Below are positions 1-11,941 of a stretch of 64,000 nucleotides of DNA, piece by piece. Positions within the stretch are counted from its first letter, which is position 1. The number at the start of each line of letters is the position of its first letter. Origin of the DNA: Erythroxylum novogranatense (taxonomy: Eukaryota > Streptophyta > Magnoliopsida > Malpighiales > Erythroxylaceae); the NCBI GenBank assembly GCA_029891385.1, contig CM057230.1, positions 22,882,847 to 22,946,846 of the forward strand. The letters are read 5' to 3'. Both the position numbers and the translations under genes were made by a program. The notes beneath the pieces were generated by a model that saw only the letters and a list, made by a program, of their open reading frames with translations, was not told the origin of the DNA and did not search any database.

Positions 1-978
1 CTCTTCATAACTCAGATCATCCTCAATTTGAACCTCACTAGTCTGAATGATGTGAGAAGGATCCGATCTATACCTCCTCAACATAGACACATGGAAGACA
101 TCGTGGATCTGCGATAACTCCGGAGGTAACGCCAACCTGTAGGCGAGTGGGCCAATCCTCTCAAGGATCTCATAAGGACCCACATACCTCGGACTCAACT
201 TACCCTTCTTGCCGAACCTCAATACTCCTTTCCAAGGAGACGTCTTAAGGAACACTTTCTCACCAACTTCATACTCCATCTCCTTTCGGTGAGCATCAAC
301 ATAACTCTTCATCCTATTCAGGTCGCTTTGTAAGCCGCTGCTTAACCAAATTGATTTTCTCAACGGTTGTCTCAATCAATTCTGGTCCTTCTAATTGCCT
401 CTCTCCTTCTTTGTCCCAACAGATAGAGTCCTACACCTCCTACCATACAAAGCCTCATATGGAACCATCTGAATGCTCGAATGGTACGAATTATTATAAG
501 CAAATTCGACCAACGGAAAATGCTCATCTCAAGCTCCTCTGAAATCCATCACACAAGCCCGAAGCATCCCCTCAAGAGTCCGAATGGTCCTCTCAGATTG
601 ACCATCCGTCTGAGGGTGAAAAGTCGTACTAAAATTTAGCTTCGTCCCTAAAGCTTCCTGCAAACTGCCCCAAAACCTCGAAGTAAACCGAGGGTCCCTA
701 TCAGACACAATCGAATCTGGAATCCCATGCAACCTCACTATCTCATCAATATACTTTTTTGCCAACACATGCAAAGAATCAGTCTGTCTAATTGCCAAAA
801 AGTGGGCTGACTTGGTCAACCGATCAACAATCACCCAAATGGCATCATGCCTCCTGCTGGTCCTAGGCAAACCCATCAAAAAGTCCATCGTCACTCGTTG
901 CCACTTCCACTTCGGAATAGGCAACGGCCTCAACTTGCTCGAAGGTGACTGGTGTTCAGCTTTGACTTGCTGACACAC
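1..978 (-). pseudogene. pol: RE1 integrase catalytic core and C-terminal part (pol end)
   Basis: On the minus strand 978-529 stays open and encodes the integrase core. The first aspartate is in MDFLMGLP, the second in SDRDPRF and the glutamate in DGQSERT, so the DDE triad is kept. Just after the core a stop interrupts the frame near 528. The rest, to position 1, reads as the C-terminal region in pieces (GKLSPRYVGPYE, FHVSMLRRYRSDPS). The window ends just before the chromodomain would begin. Integrase inserts the cDNA into host chromatin. An in-frame stop just upstream, near 990, separates it from the zinc-binding domain, so no full protein can be made. Confidence 0.9.
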
Positions 979-1791
979 TAGACACTTACTGACGAACTAT
1001 GCTATATCCCTCTTCATGCCTTTCCACCAAAACTGCTCTCTCAGATCTCAATAAATCCTGGTGCTACCTGGATGCATGGCATAAGGCGCATTGTGTGCCT
1101 CATCCATAATCTCATCCTTAACTTCCTACACATCAGGAATACACAATCTGCTCCCTACTGTCATAAGCTCATCTTCCTGCACATCTATCTCAGAAACTCT
1201 GCCATTCCGAATCTCATCCCGAAGCTTGCTCAAATCTGCATCTTGAGCCTGCAATTCCCTAACCTTTTCCCTAAGAATCGGCCTCACTCGGAAATTAGCT
1301 AGGAGGCAATCCGGTTCCTCCTGCTTCAAGCTTATCTTAAGCTTGGCCATCTCTTCCAATAAAGGAAGATAAACTGATCGAACATGAGCAATCGACGACT
1401 TCCTGCTCAAGGCATCCGCCACAACATTGGCCTTGCCCGGATGATACTCAATCAGTAAATCATAGTCCTTGAGTAACTCGAGCCACCTCCGCTGCCTCAG
1501 ATTCAATTCCTTCTGACTCAGCAAATACTTGAGACTCTTATGATCAGTGAAGATCCGAGTCTGAACTCCATACAAATAATGCCTCCAAATATTCAAGGCA
1601 AAGATCACCGCTGCTAACTCTAAATCATGCGTCAGGTAATTCAGCTCATAAGGCTTCAACTGCCTCAAAGCATAAGCTATCACCCGATCTCCCTGCATCA
1701 AAACGCATCCAAGACCCTTCCTCGAAGCGTCACTGTATACCGAATAACCTTCATCTCCCGAAGGCAAAATCATAATCGAGGCACTCGTCAA
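979..1791 (-). pseudogene. pol: RE1 RNase H and integrase zinc-binding region
   Basis: The minus strand 1791-1126 encodes RNase H ([11 protein letters not shown] at the start, [16 protein letters not shown] near its end) and the linker to integrase. From 1125 to 979 the zinc-binding segment can be followed (FWWKGMKRDIA, then [11 protein letters not shown]) but it is cut by at least three in-frame stops. RNase H removes the RNA template during reverse transcription. The stops look like simple point changes rather than large rearrangement, so decay is moderate. The methionine near 1791 is an ORF artefact; the real protein is a polyprotein continuing from the reverse transcriptase. Confidence 0.88.
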
Positions 1792-3414
1792 TCAAGGCAA
1801 CAGCTCCTCAAAGCTCTTCTGACACTCCTCACTCCAAACAAACTTCTGGTTCTTCCTCAGTAACTTTGTCATCGGAGCGGCTATCATGGAGAATCCCTCC
1901 ACGAATCTCCTGTAATAACCTGCTAAACCCAGAAAGCTTCTCACTTCTGCCACATTCTTTGGTGCTTCCCAATTCACAACCGCTTCTATCTTCTTCGGAT
2001 CCACATGAACTCCTTGCTCTGAGATCACGTGTCCAAGAAATGAAACTTCCCGCAGCCAAAACTCGCATTTATCGAATTTGGCATAAAGCTCATGCCTCCT
2101 CAAAGTCTCCAAAGCCATCCTCAAATGTTCCTCATGCTGCTCATCACTCTTGGAATACACCAAGATATCATCAATGGAGACAATGATAAATTGGTCCAAG
2201 AATGGCTTAAATACCCGATTCATCAAATCCATAAATGCTACAGGAGCATTCGTCAATCCAAAAGGCATCACCAAGAATTCAAAGAGCCCATACCGAGTCC
2301 TAAAAGCAGACTTCGGCACATCCGACTCCTTAATCCTCAACTGACGACAACCCGATCTCAAGTCTATCTTCGAGAAGACTCTCGCCCCTTGCAATTGATC
2401 AAACAGATCATCAATGCGAGGAAGCGGATACTTGTTCTTCACAGTAACTTGATTCAGCTTTCTGATAGTCTACACACATCCTCAACGATCCATCCTTCTT
2501 CTTCACAAATAGGACCAGAGCTCCCCAAGGCGCAGAACTCGGTCGAATATACCCCTTCTCCAACAACTCCTCCAATTGCTCCTTAAGCTCTTTCAATTCT
2601 GCCGGAGCCATCCGATAAGGCGAAATTGAAATCGGCCTTGTACCTGACAAAAGCTCAATGGGAAACTCAATTTTCCTAGCTGGCGGTAGTCCTGGCAATT
2701 CCTCGGGAAAGACGTCCGAGAATTCCCTGACTACTGGAATATCCTCCAGCTTCCTTCTATCAGCTCTGGAGTCTATCACATAAGCCAAAAATGCCTCACA
2801 ACCTTTACTCATCATCCTTTCTGCTGTCAATGCTGAAACAATTCTGGGCGGACTCGCTTTCCTGTCCCCAGTAAACACCACTCTCTTTCCACTATCCAAT
2901 TCAAACTCTACTGTCTTTTGTTTACAATCCAAATGGGCATTGTACTTTTCCAATGTCTCCATGCCTAAAATCACATCTAAACCGCTCATCTTCAGTGGCA
3001 TCAAATCGACCACTAGAAGTTCTCCACCAATACGAATCTCACAACCTCTATATACTTGACTAATCACAATGTACTGACCGATTGGAGTACTCACCATTAG
3101 CGGAGTATCCAAAGGGCTCACAATCATATCATACACGGGTCTACTCGAGGAAACAAACAAATGAGTAGAACCCGGATCAATCAACACAATCACAGCATCA
3201 GAAAATAACTGTACCGTACCCGTGACAACATCTGGTGCGGTCTCAGCATCCTCCCTAGTCATCGCAAGCACCCTAGCCGGTGCTTGCCCTCTCGGTCTCC
3301 CTAAAAGATTCACCCTCTTAGTCGCATCTGAACTGCCCACTTCTGTAGCAGTTCTCTGTCCCATAGTCTCTGTCCTCCTCGGAGCTTGCATCTGGCCTCT
3401 CTCTTGTCGTGGAG
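1792..3414 (-). pseudogene. pol: RE1 aspartic protease and reverse transcriptase
   Basis: The protease active site is in IDPGSTHLF, at about 3178. The reverse transcriptase follows from about 2700 ([13 protein letters not shown], then the PYRMAP segment) and its catalytic motif reads [10 protein letters not shown] at about 2170; both aspartates are kept, but the usual phenylalanine before IDD is serine. The motif GYHQL is GCRQL here, a double substitution in a normally invariant spot. A frameshift at about 2440-2460 splits the reverse transcriptase between CVDY and the KNKYPLP segment. Protease and reverse transcriptase would process the polyprotein and copy the RNA; this copy cannot do either. 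Confidence 0.92.
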
Positions 3415-4545
3415 GCTGAGGACACTCTCTGGCAATGTGTCCCTTCTCCCCACAGTTGAAACAAGCTCCTGTCAATCTAAAGCACTCTCCTTTATGAGCT
3501 CTCCCGCAGTGCTCACACTTCGGAACAAACGATCTATCCCCATCTCCCCTTCTACCGACACCCACCGTTGAAGCTTGGTGAGAAACAGTAGAAGTCCTCA
3601 TCGGCCTCGGTCGGCTCGCACCACTGCTCCTCTCCTCTGACTAGACTGGGAAGCTCCTAGCACTCCTGTCTGGTATAGGAGTACTAGTGCTACCTCCTCT
3701 CCTGGACTGCTCTCTGCCCTTTCTCTTCTTGTTCACAACATTCTTGATATTTTCTATATTCTCAACCCTTAGAGCTGCCTCAACCAGCTGCTAGAAATCA
3801 CAAAATTCTGCACAATCACCTTCTCTCTGATGGCCAAGTGCAGGCCTGACTCAAACCGGCGACATCTGGCAGCTTCACTCAACATCAGATCGGAGGCATA
3901 CCTCGCCAACTGCGTGAACCGACGCTCATACTCGCTCACTGACATATCCCTCTGAGTCAAACTGAGGAACTCCCTCTGCTTCTGCTGAATATAAGCCTCA
4001 GACAGATACTTCTTCCTGAAAGCAACCACAAAATCCTGCCACGCCAACCCTACTGGCCTCATCTGACTCCCTGGTACAGTCTCCCACCAGTGAAGTGCAT
4101 CTCCTCAAGCAAACTTCGCCAAGATAGATGACCCTCTCGTCATCCTCACACTCCATCCGTCGAGCACTCTCTCAGTCTTCCTCAACCAAGTCTCAGCTTC
4201 CTCGGGATCGGATGTCCCAAAGAAATCCACTGCTCCATACTTCCTCAATCTGTCAAATCGTTTGCCCTTCTGAACTGGGGCTGACGCAGAAGGCTGTGGC
4301 ATCTGACCCATAGCTTGCACGAATGCCTGAGTAAAGGCCTGGAATAACCTCGGATCCAAAGGAGGCACTTGCTCCTGTGGAACTGGCGACTCCTGAGTCG
4401 GCGACGGAACGGGCTCACTACCTAGCCCTACAGAAGCCTCAGCATTCCCTGGGGCTACTGACTCATCAGTCCTCTCTTCCATAGTCGGAGAGTCAGGTGC
4501 AGCAGATCTTTGCATAATTCCTCGTGTCCTTCTACGAGGTGGCAT
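3415..4545 (-). pseudogene. gag: RE1 gag (capsid/nucleocapsid) with zinc knuckle
   Basis: The start codon at 4545 opens MPPRRRTRG, a basic N-terminus typical of Tekay-type gag. The retrotransposon gag domain follows (WLRKTERVLDGW, then WQDFVVAFRKKYLSE and FTQLARYASDL). Near the end are two cysteine clusters: CEHCGRAHKGEC and the CCHC knuckle CFNCGEKGHIAREC at about 3463-3422. Stops at about 4105 and 3769 and the region 3768-3602 break the frame. Gag packages the RNA and forms the particle. The start lies about 160 bases inside the LTR/primer-site boundary, a normal leader length once the LTR is excluded. Confidence 0.9.
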
Positions 4546-4702
4546 CGTACTCCTTCAAAGGTAAACACTAAGGGTTAGCTATAGGTCAATCTACATGTAT
4601 GCATGATATGCATGTCACTTAATACAATCAATTAATGCAACAAATAATCATAGATCAAACAAGTCGTTCTATATGCATTCTAAGCCAAGGACACTAAACC
4701 TA

Positions 4703-4717
4703 GGCTCTCTCATACCA
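4703..4717 (-). other. RE1 primer-binding site (tRNA-Met type, degenerate)
   Basis: Four bases from the LTR end the minus strand reads TGGTATGAGAGAGCC. This resembles the 3' end complement of initiator tRNA-Met (TGGTATCAGAGCC in RE3) with one substitution and a two-base insertion. Confidence 0.75.
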
Positions 4718-5129
4718 AACATGTTGGACCCGGGCCTCGAATCCCCGATCCCCGAGGGCAGCCCCTCAGGTCACGCCTGCGACGGCGTCCAAATACCGTC
4801 GGACCCGATCCCAACATCCACACAAATCCATAAATACAATTCGATTTACACATACATATATCAATACATATGCGCTTTGTACACATGCATTCTAAACATA
4901 CATTCATCATTCCAATTGCATAAATCATCTGTCATTCTCATTCGAAGAAAGTCACCAAATATTCTCAAAATATATAGCACAATACAAAATGAAATTGAAG
5001 CCCAAAATACAAAAGTATGCTCTATGATGAAATGCTGGTAGGCTAACCAAAGTACTAACTTATACAAGGCTCCTAACTAGCTCGAAGTTTTCGATGCCCT
5101 GCAAGGTCGACAATCATCTCGATTTGCAC

Positions 5130-6548
5130 CTGAGGAGGGGAGAGTAATGGGGTGAGCTGCGAAACTCAGTGGCATATACGTTTATAGCCATTGGCTTAGC
5201 CACGCAATCAAGCAATATCATAATTCATCAATTTATTCACATTCATATAGACATAGATCATGCACTTTCTATTTCTCAACATAACAATCATTATGCAACA
5301 AGTCTATCAAATCCATCATATGTTATGCTCATTAAATCAATCGTGTATGCACAAACAATTGGCTCGAGAGTTCCGTAAAAATGATCCTGATAAACCGAAG
5401 TTTAATCCGTAAACTATCCGAGTCCGATTTCTCAAGGATCTCGTGGCCTCAAGCAAGCAGCCGGGAGAAGGCTTTAATGTCAACGTGCACGTGACTCCAT
5501 CCGTAACTCTCTTACCCAAACAAATCACTTAGTCCATTCGATTCATGCTCAAAGCATTTTTCACAGTTTTCTAAATTCTCATTCTTGTCCATTTCCATAC
5601 GGCCTATCAAGCCATGCATAATCATAATCAAAGGCATATTCAATATTTCTCATGTAATTCAATACAAGTAATGTCATATAATGCAAGCAAGCATACATCA
5701 GGCAATTTGCCCATACACACAATAACCATAAACATATTACCCACCTAGTATCGCTTGAGTATCAGACTCACTGCTATCCTTCCTCTTGCGATTGGGTCAA
5801 ATCAGCTTGGTTCCCTATAATAAACCAAGTTCTCATTTAATTAATATCCAAAGCAAATATTCCATAAAGTGTGACAATGAAAATAAAGCATTAAAGGTCT
5901 ATCTGCGACTTCCATCTAAAATCCTGAACCCTTCGAAACTAATTCTGAACTTCCCTTCTTCATACAACTCGCAGTCCTTTATTTCTAGATCACAACGAAT
6001 CCAAAATCACCTCAATCGGACATCTACACCAAAAGATATCCCCAAAAATGTAAAAATCTCACTTTAGGAATAGGGGGCTCATGGCGGCGGGGCCTTCGCC
6101 GTGGCGAACGACCCTACTACCACGGGCGCTGCAGCCGTGGCGTGCACCAAAGCGCGCGTCACAAGGCAAGAACTCTCATAAGTCATGACGTGCTCTTCGT
6201 GCATCGCCGCGACGGCACCTAGTGCACACGGCCATTCTTCTCCGCACGTCGCGTGCGGTTGTGCTGCGTCATGACGTCGGGTCGGTCAAGTCTGCGACTC
6301 CAAAACCCTTTTTCCTGCATTTTCTGATCTTAAACCCTTTCCAAATCCAATTGCAACACAACCAAACTATAGATCAAGTCTCAAACTACATTTCTAACCC
6401 ATTATCAACTTAAAATCAAATACAAATGCATCAACCCAAGAAATCTCACCGTTTTCACCCTAAAACCCTAAAACCTTCGATCCTCATAGATTCAAGCCAT
6501 TTTAGGGTTTAATCCAACTAAAACAAGTTTGAAGGAAGCTAAACTTAC
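5130..6548 (-). other. RE1 predicted spliced leader inside the LTR
   Basis: Splice-like sites on the minus strand: donor GTAAGTTT at 6548, acceptor TTATAG at 5815, a 70-nt exon 5814-5745, donor GTGGGTAATATG at 5744, and acceptor CTCCTCAG at 5130. Predicted introns are 734 and 615 nt. Prediction is from motifs alone; its strength comes from the same order in the other LTRs of the window. Confidence 0.55.
6075..6275 (-). repeat. RE1 GC-rich island within predicted intron 1
   Basis: A GC-rich patch with repeated CGCCGTGGCG and CGTGGCG-type words stands out from AT-rich surroundings. It occupies the same relative place as GC-rich repeat islands in RE2, RE6 and RE7. Confidence 0.6.
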
Positions 6549-6943
6549 CAGAAATCTCTTCGAATCAGTCGGAAAACTCAAAGATCACAAAACTTCTCTT
6601 CTCTTCTTCTCACCGACGGCGCACTCCTCCCTTCTTTTCTCTTCTATTTCCTTTCTTTCTTTTCCTCTTCTTCTTTTCTTTTCTCTTAACCTAAGGCAAG
6701 GGACAAAGACCAACTTACCCCTCTTTACAAGCCTAAACCCATTCAAACCTAAGCAATCTTCCTAAAATGCCCTTACACACTTTTACCCTATAATCTCCAT
6801 GTAAAACCACATCATAACGAATTAGGCTCAAATAAACCGAATTTATGCACTAATACTCCCAATTTACTCAAACTAAGGCATAAAACCACAATTATCACAA
6901 TTCATGCTTAATATCATCATAAAAAAATTTTTGGGGTCTAACA

Positions 6944-6948
6944 ATTTG
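6944..6948. other. Right-side target duplication candidate of RE1 (ATTTG)
   Basis: These five bases follow the RE1 LTR terminus and belong to RE2. The partner copy lies beyond the left window edge, so the duplication cannot be confirmed. Confidence 0.4.
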
Positions 6949-9198
6949 GAAGCATTTGCACTGCTAGATCCAGGATCCACACACTCCTTTATTGCAACGC
7001 ATTTGGCATGTAGACTGCATTGTGATAGGGAGTCTTTACAGTATGGGCTAAAGGTGAGTACGCCATTAGGCAATACTACAGTGATAGGAGAGGTGTGTAA
7101 GGGGTGTTTGATTAGGATTGATCAAGCAGAATTGGAAGCAAACTTGATAATATTGCAGTTGAGGGAAATAGATGTAATTCTAGGCATGGATTGGCTCACT
7201 GCTCATAGGGCTATCATGAACTGTTATACCAAGGAGGTAATCCTGAAGTTTCAGGGTCAACCGAGAGTTATATTCAGGGGAGATAGTCAAGCAGTGCCAG
7301 CTAGGATGATCTCTTTCGTAAGTGCATTAAGGTTATTGCGGGGAGGATGCGAGGCCTATCTAGCCCACATCATTGATACTAGAGCTGATCAGAGTGTGCA
7401 AGACATCCCAGTGGCGAGAGAGTTTTTGGATGTGTTTCCTGAAGAGTTACCTGGTTTACCACCAGATCGGGAAACAGAGTTTACAATAGATCTAGTTCCA
7501 GGTGCTGCACCTATATCTATTCCTCCATATAGGATGGCACCTGTGGAACTGAAAGAGTTGAAGACTCAACTTCAGGAGTTGCTAGAAAAGGGCTTCATAA
7601 GGCCCAGTGTTTCACCTTGGGGAGCTCTAGTGCTCTTTGTGAAGAAGAAGGATAGAACTTTGCGGTTATGCATCGATTATAGGCAACTGAATCGGGTGAC
7701 AGTGAAGAATAAGTATCCGTTGCCTAGAATTGATGATTTGCTTGATCAGTTGCAGGGAGCTCAGGTGTTTACGAAGCTGGATTTGAGGTCAGGGTACCAT
7801 CAGTTGAAGATAGCTGAAGCTGATGTACCTAAAAGTGCGTTCAAAAGTAGGTATAGGCACTTCGAGTTCTTGGTGATGCCGTTTGGGTTAACTAATGCCC
7901 CGACAGCGTTTATGGCCTTGATGAATAAGGTATTTCAGCCCTACCTGGATCGTTTTGTGATTGTGTTTATCGATGATATTTTGGTGTATTCGAAGAGCAG
8001 AGAGGAGCATGCTGAGCATCTAAGAGTTATCTTGCAGATTATGAGAGAAAAGCAATTGTATGCCAAATTCAGTAAGTGTGAATTTTGGCTGAATCAAGTT
8101 GTGTTTTTGGGACTTATAGTGACTGGAGATGGCATACAAGTAGATCCTAAGAAGATAGAGGCAGTGATGAATTGGGAAGCTCCGAGAAATGTGTCTGAGA
8201 TCCGAAGCTTCCTAGGATTAGCTGGTTATTACCGGAGGTTTGTCGAGGGGATTTCGTTGATCTCGGCCCGTCTGACAAAACTTTTGAGGAAAAATGTAGT
8301 GTTTAGATGGGATGAGGAGTGTCAGAAGAGCTTTGAGAAGCTGAAATATCGGTTGACTATTGCACCGGTGTTGACTATTCCATCAGGGACCGGAGGATAT
8401 ATAGTATACAGTGATGCTTCTCATAAGGGTTTGGGATGTGTTTTGATGCAGCATGGCAAGATGATCGCCTATGCATCGAGGCAATTAAGGCCTCACGAGA
8501 TTAACTATCCAGTTCATGATTTAGAGCTAGATGCAGTGGTCTTTGCTCTAAAAATTTGGCGACATTATTTATATGGGGAGACTTTTCAAATATTCACTGA
8601 CCAAAAGAGTTTAAGATATTTGCTGAGTCAGAAGGAGTTGAACTTGAGGCAGAGGAGATGGATTGAGTTATTGAAGGACTATGACTGCACTATTGAGTAC
8701 CATCCGGGAAAAGCCAATGTGGTGGCAGATGCTTTGAGCAGAAAGTCGAATCTCAGTGCAGCACAGATGCAGTTATCGAGGTTACCTAATTTAATTCATT
8801 TGAGAGCTCTGAATGTGGAATTGAATCTAGATCAGGATAGAGCTTTGATTACTACTTTGAAATTGAGACCAATGCTGCATGATAAAATCAGGAAAGTTCA
8901 GGATAAAGACCCTGATATGGTGAAGCTTATAGAGAAAGTGAAGGCAAATTTGGATTCTGAATTTGAGTTAAGGGATGAGACATTGTGGTTGAAGCAAAGG
9001 CTTTGTGTGCCTAATGTTGATGATCTGAGGAAGGAGATACTTGAGGAAGCTCATATGGCCACCTATGCTATGCATCTTGGTACTACCAAGATGTATAACA
9101 CTTTGAAGCAGCATTTTTGGTGGCCTGGAATGAAGAAGCAAGTGGCGGAGTATGTGTCTAAGTGTATAACTTGTCAGCAGGTGAAAGCGGAGCATTAG
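6946..9198 (+). pseudogene. pol: RE2 protease, reverse transcriptase, RNase H, integrase zinc domain
   Basis: One open frame of about 750 codons. The 5' end is cut inside the protease; the active site [10 protein letters not shown] is at about 6967. The reverse transcriptase has FIDDILVYS with both aspartates at 7972-7977. RNase H begins at about 8400 ([11 protein letters not shown]) and ends around the [16 protein letters not shown] segment. The integrase zinc domain has paired histidines in [10 protein letters not shown] and cysteines in CITCQQ. The frame ends in a TAG that replaces a glutamine codon. Apart from this it is intact, so the copy is less decayed than RE1. The first 42 bases of the apparent ORF, before 6946, belong to the RE1 LTR. 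Confidence 0.95.
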
Positions 9199-9612
9199 GC
9201 TCCAGTAGGAAAGCTGCATTTTTTGCCCATTCCGGAGTGAAAATGGGAACGGATCACAATGGACTTCATCATGGGATTGCCTAAGACTTCGAGGCAACAT
9301 GATGCGATCTGGATCATAGTGGACCGGTTGACTAAATCGGCCCATTTCTTACCAGTAAGGGAGAACAACTCACTTGATCAATTAGCCCAGAAGTATGTGA
9401 GTGAAGTGGTGAAACTGCATGGTATTCCAGTGTCTATAGTCTCGGATAGAGATCCCAGATTTACTTTGAAGTTCTGGAGAAGTTTACAGTCGGCTTTGGG
9501 CACTAAGCTGAACTTTAGTACAACTTTTCATCCTCAGACAGATGGACAGAGTGAGAGGACAATCAAAACTATTGAGGATATGCTCAGAGCATGTGTATTG
9601 GAGTTTAGATGA
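9199..9612 (+). pseudogene. pol: RE2 integrase catalytic core
   Basis: Same frame as the upstream pol segment. A second in-frame stop, TGA where tryptophan is expected, lies at 9238-9240. The catalytic residues are present: aspartate in MDFIMGLP, aspartate in SDRDPRFT and glutamate in DGQSERT. A third stop at 9610-9612 ends the frame after LEFR, where RE1 has a glycine codon. Three single-base nonsense changes in about 420 bases contrast with none in the previous 2.2 kb. Confidence 0.92.
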
Positions 9613-10355
9613 GCTTGGGATCAATACATTGCATTGATAGAATTCGCTTATAACAATCATTTCCACAGTAGTATCGGGATGGCACCTTACGAAGTATTGT
9701 ATGGAAGGAAGTGTCGGTCACCATTGTATTGGGATGAAGAGGGATTGAGGATGCTGGAGGGCCCGAATTGATACAAGATCTGATGGATAAGGTTAAGTTG
9801 ATCCAAGTCAAATTAAACAAATTTCGGGATAGAGCGGAAGAGCTACGTGGATCAAAGACCTGGGAGGGATATGGAATCTGACAACGAGGAGATAGAGTGT
9901 TCTTGAAAGTGTCGCCTTGGAGAGGGGTATTACGATTTGATAAGAAGGGCAAGTTGAGCCCTAGGTACATTGGTCCGTATGAAATCATTGAAAGAATTGG
10001 ACCATTAGCTTATAAGTTAGCATTACCGAATGATATGTCTCAATTGCATAATATGTTTCATGTGAGTATGCTCCGAAGATATCGGTCGGATCCAACTCAT
10101 GTAATACCGGCTCACGAGATTGAGATTGCTAGTGATTTGAGTTATGTTGAGGAGTCGATAAAGATTGTGGGATCGCAGACCAAGCAGTTGAGAAATCGGG
10201 TCATCCCATTGGTAAAAGTCTTATGGAGGAACCACTCAACTGAGGAAGCAACTTGGGAGACAGAGGAGCATATGAAGAGAAAATATCCCCACCTGTTCGA
10301 GCAAACAGGTAAGAATTTCGAGGACGAAATTTCTTTAAGGAGGGGAGAGTTGTAA
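9613..10355 (+). pseudogene. pol: RE2 integrase C-terminus with chromodomain
   Basis: After a frameshift between 9613 and 9897 the frame reads the integrase C-terminal domain (GKLSPRYIGPYEIIERIG, HVSMLRRYRSDPTH). It ends in a chromodomain-like segment (LRNRVIPLVKVLW, EEATWETEEHMK, YPHLF). A C-terminal chromodomain is the mark of chromoviruses and is thought to direct integration to marked chromatin. The terminal stop TAA at 10353-10355 lies three bases inside the LTR, so coding runs straight through the polypurine tract. An additional in-frame stop sits at about 9880. Confidence 0.92.
10337..10350 (+). other. RE2 polypurine tract
   Basis: AAGGAGGGGAGAGT lies directly before the 3' LTR. It is preceded by the palindrome AATTTCGAGGACGAAATT, which recurs before the tract of most elements in the window. 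Confidence 0.88.
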
Positions 10356-11070
10356 CATCCCGGTTCCAGCGGGAAGGGTAAAATAGTAAATATGGGTTAA
10401 CAGTGAGAGCTTAGTAATGCAATTACTTGTTTATTCATTATGTGACATACTTGTATTGTGAAAAATGAAATTGTTGCACATGGAAATAATTGTACATGCA
10501 TACATTGACTTTTTCGGTAGACTTGGTCATACTTAATAGTGAATGTTTTGAGAATTGTGGGTTATTGATTTTGAAAATCTATTTGGAGAGTGACATTATT
10601 GATTTTATAATTTTGGAGAATTTTAGGATTTTTTCTGAAATTTTTCGGGGATAAATCCCGGACTAGGAAAAATGCCGAGTGGCAGACTAACTAATAACTG
10701 GTAGTAGAATTTATTCTCTATGGTATTGAATTTTGGACATATGGTTATAGGAATTTTTGACAAGTGGAATTTATGGGAAATTGGGTTTGAAATTGATTAA
10801 TGGAGAAGGATTTATGAGAGCTTGACATATGGCATTAGTATAGCCATGTATTAATTTTAATTAACCTAAGCATATATATTATTTGAGTCTTTCTTCTTGC
10901 CATTCACGACATCCTTTCTTCACTTGTCATTTGGAGTCTTGTTTTGGTGATTTTCTCTTATCCTCTTCGTGGTTCTCTCTCCCTCTTGTTCATGTGTTAT
11001 GATTTTCCTTCAATTTGAGCATAGCTTCCATCTCTTTTTTGTCCCTTCATCTTGTTCTTCTTGCTCCCCA

Positions 11071-11076
11071 TATAAA
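11071..11076 (+). promoter_or_regulatory. RE2 LTR TATA box candidate
   Basis: TATAAA occurs about 720 bases into the LTR after a pyrimidine-rich stretch and about 100 bases before a strong splice donor, as expected for the U3/R border. Confidence 0.5.
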
Positions 11077-11941
11077 CCTATCTCTACCACTATTGGATGA
11101 TGATGATCGATGGTGATGGGTGAAAATTAGGTCTTGGTAATTTCTTGGAGAACTTGAAGACTTAGTGGCTAAATCAAGTAAGTATTGTGTTCTATGTTTT
11201 ATGTTATGGTTATAGTACAAATTGAAGCTAGCATGATGAGATGATTGAGTGTTAATTGTGTATTGGTTAACTTGTGCTGTTCATACTTGAGTTTTAAGTG
11301 TATATGTTGAATCTTAACTTCATGGAAGTGTATTGAGAAAGTTAGAGAGTTGAGTGATGTGTGAGAGGAAAGAGTGGATGAATAAATTCTTATATGCCCT
11401 GTTTTGAGTGTGTCAAATGATGGGTTATGAAATGTTGTGAGTGATATCTTGAATTGGTCTAAGTAGTGAGTGAATGATTGGAAGAGAAGTGGAAGTGATG
11501 ATTGAGGCATAAGATGGATTATATGAGTTTGCAATAGCTTGATTATTAAGTGAGTTCCGATTGTATAGTTCTAATGTTAGTATGAAGTTAGGAAATTGAA
11601 TGTTGACTTTGTTGTGAAGAACTAGTTAGAATTGTGTTTTATTTAAGAGTGTATGAAGACATGAATTGGGAATAGATGTTTGGGTCAACTTGAGATGTTT
11701 CTATGTAAATTTTTCCAGGTGAATGATTGCTTGTTGAGTTTGAAGTGTTTAGTATGTAGAATTAGATGGAAATGGATTTTGATGAATGATATGTATGAGG
11801 ATTGAAAGTTAATGCAATTAGATTGATGTTTGTATTGTTATGAAGTGGTTTGATGTTAAAAGAAATGAATTTGAGATGAATATGGGTATGTTGGATGATA
11901 TGATAGGTGTTGGAAGCTTGAAAGAAGTTTGAGAGAATGAA

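Larger units (their letters stand above)
1..6943 (-). mobile_element. RE1: Ty3/gypsy Tekay/Del-like retrotransposon, truncated by window edge
   Basis: Read on the minus strand the order is LTR (6943-4722), a primer-binding site, gag, protease, reverse transcriptase, RNase H and integrase, which is the Ty3/gypsy order. The 3' LTR lies beyond the left edge. The right edge is sharp: the LTR terminus abuts the interior of the RE2 protease gene, so RE1 inserted into RE2 and is younger. The coding part carries several stops and frameshifts, so this copy is dead. Clade assignment to Tekay/Del rests on close similarity to RE2, which shows a C-terminal chromodomain; in RE1 the chromodomain itself would lie off the window. 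Confidence 0.93.
4722..6943 (-). repeat. RE1 5' LTR (2.2 kb)
   Basis: In sense (minus) orientation it starts TGTTAGACCCC and ends GGGTCCAACA, with TG...CA termini. It holds a purine-rich stretch (6600-6690), a GC-rich island (about 6075-6275) and a block at about 5370-5520 that matches RE3 at about 18610-18780 (motif CCTTCTCCCGGCTGC and ACTCTCGAGCC). The match shows that RE1 and RE3 belong to one lineage although only RE1 codes for proteins. Confidence 0.92.
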
